Origin: Embleya scabrispora DSM 41855
GTDB lineage: Bacteria > Actinomycetota > Actinomycetes > Streptomycetales > Streptomycetaceae
Direction: 5' to 3'
Assembly (NCBI RefSeq): GCF_000372745.1
Contig: NZ_KB889692.1
Location: 16,868-80,867 of the forward strand
Length of the DNA: 64,000 nt
Below are positions 8,943 to 16,396 of the stretch, piece by piece (within the stretch, counting starts at the first letter, position 1; every line of letters begins with the position of its first letter). The notes beneath the pieces are model-generated. The model had not been told where the DNA came from and did not search any database. It saw only the letters and a list, made by a program, of their open reading frames with translations. Position numbers and translations under genes: made by a program.

Positions 8943-10019
8943 ATGGCTTCCGAAAACCTTAACGCCGCCCCGTGCCAATCCGCGCACCCAATGGCCAATC
9001 CGGGTTACGGCAAACGCGCAATCTCCGACCAACCCTCCCGCCGCAGGCGCGACTTCGCACATCTGCCCGAGCGTGAGGCGTATATCGCCTCCTACGTCGA
9101 CCGTTTGCCGGACGGCGCCGCGATGGACGTCAAGACGCTCGCCAAGTCCCTTCCCCGCTACGGACAACAAGCCGTCCGCTCGGCACTCACCGCGTTGTCG
9201 ACGGCCGGCCACCTCCGCCGAGTCCGTGAGTCCGTCGGCGGCGACCGGACCCGCTGGGTGTACCGGACGTACTTCTCTCCCGCGGCCCGCGACGACGCAT
9301 GGTGGGCCCACTTCCTGACCGTCGGCCCACCGGCCATCACGCCGACTTCACCAACACAGGCACCCGTATCGGTGCCGGTACCGGTACGGACCAAGCCTTC
9401 GGAGTCGACCTCGCCCCCACCTCCCATGGCCCGCCGGGAAGCCCGCCCGCCCGCAATTCCCACCGTGCCGCGCCTACGTGAGCCCACCCCGCGCGCCAGG
9501 CAGCCGACGGACTCACCACCTGGCGCACGTTCCTCCACGCCATTCGCCGGCCCGCCCTCGGTCGCTTACGAAGCCCTCGCCGAACTCGGCCACAAAGACG
9601 CCCGATTGACCCTCTCCGCCGCCGACTGCGTCACGCTGGAACCGCTCGCCGCCACCTGGCTCGCACGCGGAATCAGCAAACCGCAGCTCGTCCTCGCGCT
9701 GACCGCCGGCCTGCCCGAGCACATCCACGCCCCGGGCGCCTTCACCCGCAGACGACTCACCGAAAAGCTGCCCCCGGAGCCCGCGCGGGCCGAAGGTCCG
9801 ACTCCCCGGGTGCCGACTCCACCTGTCCGCCGTCTCATGGAATGCACCAACTGCGCCGCTCCAGGCCCTCCCGACGCTCTCCCCGGCGGCCTCTGCCGAA
9901 CATGCCGCCACGACCAACCGCCGACTCCGGCCGCAGGCATGCCCGTACCCGAAGTCCGCCGCCGAATCCAAGAATTGCGTCGAGCCCTCCCGAACCACGC
10001 GGAAGCCACAGTGCATTGA
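8943..10019 (+). CDS. Winged-helix (MarR-like) regulator with C-terminal zinc ribbon
   Basis: 358 aa from the ATG at 8943, preceded by GAAAGG at suitable spacing. Residues about 40-110 form a winged helix (AYIASYVDRLPDGAAMDVKTLAK...QQAVRSALTALSTAGHLRRV, then a basic wing). A Pro/Ser-rich linker follows, then a second helical domain (SVAYEALAELGHKDARLTLS...), and near the end a four-cysteine ribbon CxxC-13-CxxC. Proteins of this shape occur in Streptomyces accessory regions and are often annotated as MarR-family regulators. The target and ligand are unknown. Confidence 0.75.
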   Translation: MASENLNAAPCQSAHPMANPGYGKRAISDQPSRRRRDFAHLPEREAYIASYVDRLPDGAAMDVKTLAKSLPRYGQQAVRSALTALSTAGHLRRVRESVGGDRTRWVYRTYFSPAARDDAWWAHFLTVGPPAITPTSPTQAPVSVPVPVRTKPSESTSPPPPMARREARPPAIPTVPRLREPTPRARQPTDSPPGARSSTPFAGPPSVAYEALAELGHKDARLTLSAADCVTLEPLAATWLARGISKPQLVLALTAGLPEHIHAPGAFTRRRLTEKLPPEPARAEGPTPRVPTPPVRRLMECTNCAAPGPPDALPGGLCRTCRHDQPPTPAAGMPVPEVRRRIQELRRALPNHAEATVH

Positions 10020-10398
10020 TAAGCCCGGCTAGCGGCAATCCGTTCGGCTTGTTCCCGTTTCTCCAGCGATCCTGTCGGACCGGATCGACACGGGAGGCGA
10101 TCCCCTCCGATCCCAGGCGCCGGCGACGCAGTCTCTCTGCTTTCGTACCTGTACAGAAGCGGAAACCGCCCGTCGGGCTGGGCCACGTGGGGCATGCTCT
10201 GCCAGGGATGTCACTACCACCACTACGAGTTCGGGCTCACCGAGCACCAGTTGCGGCGGTGGCCACATCGCGGTGGTACAGGTCCTGGCCTGCTTGGAAA
10301 CCTGATCGAACTTCGCGCGTCGCCACTCGCCGACACGTCGGCACAGGACCAGGGCTTCGACTCGTCGCAGCGTGCAGACGCTGCCTGGAGGGGGATAC
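10020..10398. other. Intergenic stretch before the helicase gene
   Basis: About 380 bp with no frame showing family features. It probably contains the promoter of the HelD-like gene. The end holds its ribosome-binding site (GGAGGGGG at 10387-10394, just before the GTG). Confidence 0.5.
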
Positions 10399-13300
10399 GT
10401 GGGAACGAATCCACGGGATGCGGTTATCGCCGTCGAGCAAAAGGCCGTCGACCGCGCGTACGAGTGCTACGAGCAACAACTGCGGGAGATGACGGCCCAG
10501 TCGCCGGCTTCGGCGTCGGCCAGCGGCAAGGACTCGATCGTCACCAAGGCCGATGCCGAGAAGAGGGCCGCCGAGTACGGCGGTCTCGACGGTGAAGCCT
10601 TGGTGATCAGTCGGGTGGACGTGCACGAGCCGGGCGAACCGGAGCCGGAGACGTGGTACGTCGGGCGGCGCACCGTGGCGGATGTCGAGACCGGCGACCG
10701 TCTGGTGGTCTCGTGGACGACACCTTTGGCCGTGAAGTGGCACAACGCCCGCCCCGAAACGCCGGGTGAGCTGCTGCTGCGCCGGCAGTTACGCTGCGCC
10801 GAGCGCATCGTCGAGGATTACTTCGACGAGATTTCCCGGGAGGCGGCACCCGCCGACGGTGTCCTGGACGGCGAACCCGTGCTCGACTACGGCGACGACC
10901 CGGTATTTCCTGACGCCACCGACGAGCCGGCGGTCGGTGAAGGTTCGGGTCCCCGTTTCGTGCCTTCACCCCGAGACGTCTCGGATCGTCTTCGAAAGAA
11001 GCCCACGCAGGTGGACGAGTTCCTGCTGCGCGAACTTCACCGATCTCGCAGCGGGCGTATGCGCGACATCGTCGAGACCATCCGGCGTGACCAGATGGCC
11101 CTGGTCACCGACTCGCCGGCGGACGTACTCGTCGTACAGGGCGGCCCAGGGACCGGAAAGTCCGCGGTCGGGCTGCATCGGGTGACCTGGCTCGTGAACA
11201 ACGACCACTTTCGCGCACAGGACATTCTGGTCGTCGGTCCACACCAGGGTTTTCTCGAATACGTCGGGCGGGTCCTGCCCACGCTGGGCACGCGAAACGT
11301 CAACGCGGTTCAACTCGCCCGCCTTTGGGCGGGTGACATCCGCGGCGCCGATTCCGCCGAGACGCGGTTGATCAAGTCCGACGATCGCATGACCGAGGTG
11401 CTGCGCCGACGCGTGGCGAGCGAGCGCAGGCCAGGGGCTTTGGACACCCTCTTCGTCGCTTCCTCGGACGAGCGGGACGAACCCGCGTTCATGGTCACGA
11501 TCGGCAGTACGTCGTTGCGCCTGCCACGATCGGAGGTGCTCGAACTCCTGCGTGCCGCGGACGAGGTCAGTGGGGCGTACCGGGCGCGTCGCAATCGGTT
11601 CCGCCACCTGTTGGTGGATCAACTGTTGAAGACGTTGGCCCAAGTCGCCCCACGACGCGGGCGTGAGGCGACGGTGCGCCGCGACCTGGAGCGCAACAGG
11701 CACGTCGTGGCGCTCGTCGAGCGGGCCTGGCCGGCTCTCAGCCCCGAGGAGGCGCTCAGGAGTCTGTTCGACTCCACGGACAGGCTTCGCGAGTGCGCGT
11801 CCGGGATTCTCGATGAGGCCGAGCAGGCCGCGCTGCGAAGGCCGAGGGCCTTGAGCGCGGCCGAGGAGGCTTGGACGCTCGACGACTTGGTCTGCCTGGA
11901 GGAACTGCGTTTCCTGATCGCGGGCGAGACCCCACAGCACTACCGCCACATCGTGATCGACGAGGCGCAGGATCTGACGCCCATGCAGGCGAGGTCATTA
12001 CGATCGCGCTGCCCGACCGGATCGATGACCGTCCTCGGAGACCTGGCACAGGCCACCGGCCCGCACCCTTACGACGACTGGGAGCGGCTGGGCGCGCTCT
12101 TGGCCGACGGGGGTGTTTGGCGTGCGACCGAGCTCAATACCAGCTACCGGATCCCGGCCCAGATCATGGAGTTCGTGGCCCCGCTGGCGCGGGCGGTGGC
12201 ACCTTCGCTTCCCTTCCCGGTGGCCGTACGGCGAGCCGAGGGCGAACCGGTGAGTCTGATCGCCTTGGATTCGGGAGAGGTGACCGATGCGGTCCTCGCG
12301 TGCGCGCGTCGGCTCGTCGGGACGGACGGCAGGTCCTTGCGGTCGATCGCGGTCGTCGTACCGGACGGGTCCCGCTGGTTGGCCGAGATCGGGGCATTCC
12401 TGGGTCGCGCCGACAGCCTGACCCCGGAACAACGCGCGACGGTCTCCGTCCTGGTCGCGAGCCAGGCCAAGGGGATGGAGTACGACCACGTCATCGTCCT
12501 GGACCCGGCTGCCATCGTCGACCGTGAGCCGGCGGGCGCACGACAGCTCTATGTGGCCCTGACACGCAGTACACAGAGCCTGACCATCCTGTACACGTCA
12601 CCCCTGCCCGAGATCCTTATCGGCGGTGCCCTGCGGGACGACAGCCCAGTGGTCGCGGAAACGCACACTGTCCCGGACGCGGCCGAAGCCGCCACCATGC
12701 CCGAAATGGCGTCGAGCCCGACCGGGCCGGCGGTCGGTGACCGGGTGCGCGTTCGGGTCGTTGCCGCCGGCAAGGGCCCGCACTGGAAGGTGCAGGCCAT
12801 CGCACCGGCAACGACGCGCACGCTTTTCCTCGTCGCCCGACACGGCTCGCCGCCCCCGGTGATCGGCGCCGAACTCGATTGCTGGGTGGTGCGCGTGGAG
12901 GCACGCGTCAGCCTGGTCTCGGCCGGCGACTTCGGTCGCAAGCCGATCCCCTCGGACATGGTGGAACGCTTCGCGGCGGCGCTCGACGTACTGAGCATCC
13001 TCAGGGAACTCGAAGGCGAGTTCCCGTCGAACGCCGCCACGCGCCTGGCGGATTTGAAGGACATCGCGAATCGGTGTCTGCGCCGGGAGCAGGCGGACTG
13101 GTTGAGCGTCTGGCGCCTGCTCGGCTCACCCGACACCGATCGCTTGATCGCCCTGCGCGACCTGGCCCAACGCACCCGGGACGCGCTTGGGGCCGATGGC
13201 TCGACCGTGTCCGCCGAGCTCCGCTCCGACCCGACGTTGGTCGACTGGTCCGACGCCCTGTCCGCGGCCCGAGTCGCCTTGCGTGAGCCGGCCGATGACG

Positions 13301-13863
13301 AGCCCCGAGACGGTATGTCATCCGACGCGGTGACACCTACAGCCGAACCACAAGCCGCGACTGCATCGAAGGGCGTCGAATCCGATCATGATCAACACAT
13401 CCCTCACCCTCGGCAGGCACCGGTGAACACCACCCTCCTGGACGAGCTGGCAGTCGCTTCCGATGCCGACCGCAACTGCAACACACACGAGGCGGTACGT
13501 CACGAATTGAAGGCGGCTCTGCTGTGGGCGGGGCTGAAGCCGTCCGATTCACCCACGGTCGACGTCAGCCGCGTGGGCGGCGACGGACACTTCGTGTACG
13601 AGGTCCTCGGCGCCGGGCTTTGTGCCTACGCCGACCTCCGAGCCGGCGCCGCGCGGCTCCTGGAGATCGACTACTCGCTGCCGCGCAGGGCCGACCGCCT
13701 CTACCTGGTCCTCTCCGAACCCCCCGCCCAGGACTGGGCCGCCGACACCATCAAGGGCGTCTTCGGTGTCCACCTCCTTTGGCGAACACCATCAGGGTGG
13801 GAGGGCCATGACACCGCAACGGCCCTGGGGCCGGGAAACGCCGCACCACCCGAGGACTCCTGA
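10399..13863 (+). CDS. HelD-type superfamily 1 helicase/ATPase with long C-terminal extension
   Basis: 1154 aa from the GTG at 10399, chosen for the GGAGGGGG site before it. The N-terminus is an amphipathic helical region (AVEQKAVDRAYECYEQQLREM), as in HelD proteins, which insert it into RNA polymerase. Walker A is GGPGTGKS (residues 248-255), Walker B DEAQD (521-525), and C-terminal motifs include VLVASQAKGMEYDHVIVLDP and LYVALTRS. HelD relatives release stalled RNA polymerase. About 370 residues follow the usual end: a possible OB-like segment (DRVRVRVVAAGKGPHWKVQAI), a helical part and a terminal alpha/beta domain (about 1010-1154). Leucine codons 131 and 534 are TTA, so translation may depend on bldA tRNA. 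Confidence 0.85.
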   Translation: MGTNPRDAVIAVEQKAVDRAYECYEQQLREMTAQSPASASASGKDSIVTKADAEKRAAEYGGLDGEALVISRVDVHEPGEPEPETWYVGRRTVADVETGDRLVVSWTTPLAVKWHNARPETPGELLLRRQLRCAERIVEDYFDEISREAAPADGVLDGEPVLDYGDDPVFPDATDEPAVGEGSGPRFVPSPRDVSDRLRKKPTQVDEFLLRELHRSRSGRMRDIVETIRRDQMALVTDSPADVLVVQGGPGTGKSAVGLHRVTWLVNNDHFRAQDILVVGPHQGFLEYVGRVLPTLGTRNVNAVQLARLWAGDIRGADSAETRLIKSDDRMTEVLRRRVASERRPGALDTLFVASSDERDEPAFMVTIGSTSLRLPRSEVLELLRAADEVSGAYRARRNRFRHLLVDQLLKTLAQVAPRRGREATVRRDLERNRHVVALVERAWPALSPEEALRSLFDSTDRLRECASGILDEAEQAALRRPRALSAAEEAWTLDDLVCLEELRFLIAGETPQHYRHIVIDEAQDLTPMQARSLRSRCPTGSMTVLGDLAQATGPHPYDDWERLGALLADGGVWRATELNTSYRIPAQIMEFVAPLARAVAPSLPFPVAVRRAEGEPVSLIALDSGEVTDAVLACARRLVGTDGRSLRSIAVVVPDGSRWLAEIGAFLGRADSLTPEQRATVSVLVASQAKGMEYDHVIVLDPAAIVDREPAGARQLYVALTRSTQSLTILYTSPLPEILIGGALRDDSPVVAETHTVPDAAEAATMPEMASSPTGPAVGDRVRVRVVAAGKGPHWKVQAIAPATTRTLFLVARHGSPPPVIGAELDCWVVRVEARVSLVSAGDFGRKPIPSDMVERFAAALDVLSILRELEGEFPSNAATRLADLKDIANRCLRREQADWLSVWRLLGSPDTDRLIALRDLAQRTRDALGADGSTVSAELRSDPTLVDWSDALSAARVALREPADDEPRDGMSSDAVTPTAEPQAATASKGVESDHDQHIPHPRQAPVNTTLLDELAVASDADRNCNTHEAVRHELKAALLWAGLKPSDSPTVDVSRVGGDGHFVYEVLGAGLCAYADLRAGAARLLEIDYSLPRRADRLYLVLSEPPAQDWAADTIKGVFGVHLLWRTPSGWEGHDTATALGPGNAAPPEDS

Positions 13864-13972
13864 GGCCGCCGGCGGCCGTCCTCGCGCGCTGGACCGGTAT
13901 CGCACACCTGCCTCGCGGATCGGGGCGGTCGGCCGGTGAGGCTCTGCCGACCGCTTCGCCATACGTTCGACG

Positions 13973-16309
13973 TCACCGTCGGCGCTGGGATCCGACCTTG
14001 GTCGCGGACCTGCGCAGCCGCTTGGCCAGCGCCTTGTCCCGGGCCCTCAGGTGTCGCCCCGCCGCTCCCAGGACGGCGCCGGTGGCCGGGTGGTCGCAGC
14101 GCCACAGGTCGTCGGCGATCTCATCGAGGAGGGGCAGCACCGAGTCCCCCTCCTGGTCCAGGAATGTGGCAAGTGCCTCGTCGGCGACGCCGAGTGGACC
14201 CCACAGATGGTCCACGAGCCACCAGAGTTGGAGTTCCGGGCCGTGTCCTTCGGGGATCTCGCCGCGGCCGGCCAGCGTAATCGCCGCGATCTGGGCGCAG
14301 CCGGGGACCTGGGAGGCCGCGGCTTTGCGCAGGACCCTGAGCGCGGTGGGCTCGTCGAGTTGCGCCAGCACCGCTGTCGCGCTCAGGCGACGCAGGGCCG
14401 CGTCGGCGTCCAGTCCGGCGCAGGAGTCGATGATCTGGACCGCGGCCGGGCCCTGACCCCGGTGGCTGATCCAGCCGGCGATCTCGGCGCGCGCGGCGTC
14501 CTGGTCGTAGTCGAGTAGGCCGTCGAGCAGGGTCGGGGCGTCGACGGCGGCCAGCTCACCGATCAGCGGAGCGGGGACTCCCTCGGCGAGCAGGTATTCG
14601 CGCAGGCCGAGGCGTCCCAGCGGGGTCAGCCTGAGCCGGATCCCGGGCCCGGAGAGGTCGTCGCCCCCGTCGATGATTCGTTGGAGGCCGAGGATGTCCG
14701 AGAGGATGCGGTCGTGCTCCCGATCCGTCTTCGGGCCGTTCTCCACCTCTGCCGCCCGGTACTCGGCGAGGACCACGGCCGCTTGGTCGAGGATCCGCAG
14801 GAGGAGCAGTTCGACCAATCCTGCCTCCTGCTTGGAGAGGCCGTCGCGGAGAGCGCCGTCGCGAAGAGCCTCGGCGAGCATCGCCGTGTCCAGCCATTCG
14901 CCGTCGGGAACCTCGTACAGTGCCCGCAACACGACAGCCGCCAAGCCCGTGCCGTAGCCGTCCTCGTCCTCCATGCCCAGCGCGATCGACAACATCGGGG
15001 GCAGGCCGAGGCTTTCGAGGTCGTCCAGGATGTCGAGTTCGCCCTCGATCGACCGGCACCAGAACTCCACGACTCCTTCGTCTTCCGCCGTGGCGGGCAG
15101 GTCGGGACCGGGTCGTGCGGTGCCTGCGCCGATCCGCACCAGGTCCGTGTACAGGACGAGCTGCCAGGGGTCGTCCAGGCAGGGCAGGTCGCCGGAGCTG
15201 CGCAGGCGTCCCAGCCGCTGCTCGCGCTCCGCCGGCCGGAGTGCGCTCAGCTCGTCGTCCAGGGACCACAGTTCGAGTTCCTGGACGGCCCGGCGGCCGA
15301 GTGCGGGCTTGAGCACGTCCCGGGACGTGACGGCTCGTCCGCCCTCGCACCAGTGGGCCAGGCGGAGCGCGGCGGCGATCAGCGGTACCTGCCGTGCGGC
15401 GGCGGCGAGGTCCGCGCGCGGTGGCAGGGAGACCGGGCGTACCGGGGCGAACTCCATGTCGACGTCCTCGCCGTCGTGGTTTTCTCCGCAGGAGCAGCGC
15501 CGCCCGCCGGGGGCAGCCTTGGTCGACCTGGATGCCGGGGTGGCCGTGGGCCGCCGCGGCTCCAGCGCGGCCAGTCGCCGGTCCAACGCCTCGTGGTCGA
15601 AGGCAGCGGGGTCGAATCCCTCCATGCGCAGGGTTTCGACCAGGTCGGTCCACGGCTCGGGGGCCGGTGCGGTGCGGTCCACGACGGCGTCGAGTACGGC
15701 CTGCAGTGCCCAGGCGCCGCCGGTGTCCTCGGCGTAGGGCATGGCGCGGCGTCCACCAGTGCAGCGGACGTGCCGACTGCCGGTGGGTCGGTTGCCGGCC
15801 ACCCCGTTGCCGGGGGAAGCGGGGAGGACCTTCTCCAGAGTAATCAGGTGCCGCCAGTCGTCGCCGAAGTCGTAGGTGTGCTCCAGCCGTTCACCCTCGG
15901 AGGACAGTAGCTCGGCCACTGACACGGACTCCTCGTCGAAGTCGTGGCCGGGATCGCGCTCCGATGGTGCGTCGAAGTCGACGAATCGGCGCCCGGAGCC
16001 GGGTTCGGCGAAGGCGTGCAGGTGCGAGTCGTCCCAGCCGAAGCAGAGTCGGACGATGTCGTGCAGGCAGCCGAGCGAGGTGTCGGCGGGCAGAGTGACT
16101 CGGCGCCAGATCGGCGGGCTGGTGTTCCGTAGGGCGATCTTGAGCTGGTAGGTGGGCACGGGCTCGGCGGTCACGGCGAAGGTTCCCTCGAAGCGGAGGC
16201 GGATTCCGGCACCGGAGCGGGGCAGCCTCGAAAATGCGCTGAAGCTGTCTGCGGTGCTGACGGCGCAATCTTCTCGCACTGCGCCGAGTGGGGTAGCCGC
16301 ATTTGACAC
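13973..16309 (-). CDS. pRiA4b ORF-3-like (IS1096 TnpR-like) domain protein
   Basis: 778 aa from the GTG at 16309 (VSNAATPLG), preceded by an AGG-rich site; an ATG at 16379 is an alternative. Residues about 55-240 match the plasmid pRiA4b ORF-3 domain: YQLKIALRNTSPPIWRRVTLP, LHDIVRLCFGWDDSHLHAF, then LEHTYDFGDDWRHLITLEKV. The remainder is a long helical, acidic region including a Cys-containing CSCGENHDGE segment. Function is unknown; the domain is frequent on plasmids and islands. The gene is convergent with the helicase and divergent from the SNF2 gene. Confidence 0.82.
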   Translation of the reverse strand: MSNAATPLGAVREDCAVSTADSFSAFSRLPRSGAGIRLRFEGTFAVTAEPVPTYQLKIALRNTSPPIWRRVTLPADTSLGCLHDIVRLCFGWDDSHLHAFAEPGSGRRFVDFDAPSERDPGHDFDEESVSVAELLSSEGERLEHTYDFGDDWRHLITLEKVLPASPGNGVAGNRPTGSRHVRCTGGRRAMPYAEDTGGAWALQAVLDAVVDRTAPAPEPWTDLVETLRMEGFDPAAFDHEALDRRLAALEPRRPTATPASRSTKAAPGGRRCSCGENHDGEDVDMEFAPVRPVSLPPRADLAAAARQVPLIAAALRLAHWCEGGRAVTSRDVLKPALGRRAVQELELWSLDDELSALRPAEREQRLGRLRSSGDLPCLDDPWQLVLYTDLVRIGAGTARPGPDLPATAEDEGVVEFWCRSIEGELDILDDLESLGLPPMLSIALGMEDEDGYGTGLAAVVLRALYEVPDGEWLDTAMLAEALRDGALRDGLSKQEAGLVELLLLRILDQAAVVLAEYRAAEVENGPKTDREHDRILSDILGLQRIIDGGDDLSGPGIRLRLTPLGRLGLREYLLAEGVPAPLIGELAAVDAPTLLDGLLDYDQDAARAEIAGWISHRGQGPAAVQIIDSCAGLDADAALRRLSATAVLAQLDEPTALRVLRKAAASQVPGCAQIAAITLAGRGEIPEGHGPELQLWWLVDHLWGPLGVADEALATFLDQEGDSVLPLLDEIADDLWRCDHPATGAVLGAAGRHLRARDKALAKRLRRSATKVGSQRRR

Positions 16310-16396
16310 GTCCTGTCCACCTGTGTGGATAGCCTTGGCCTGCCGAGGGTTCGCGCGGGTTCCGCGCCGTCCCGACATAGCTGTGGAGTGGGTGTG
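16310..16396. promoter_or_regulatory. Divergent promoter region between pRiA4b-like and SNF2 genes
   Basis: The two genes diverge with only about 87 bp between the chosen starts, so the promoters must overlap or lie partly inside a coding start. No clear -10/-35 pair was assigned. Confidence 0.4.
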
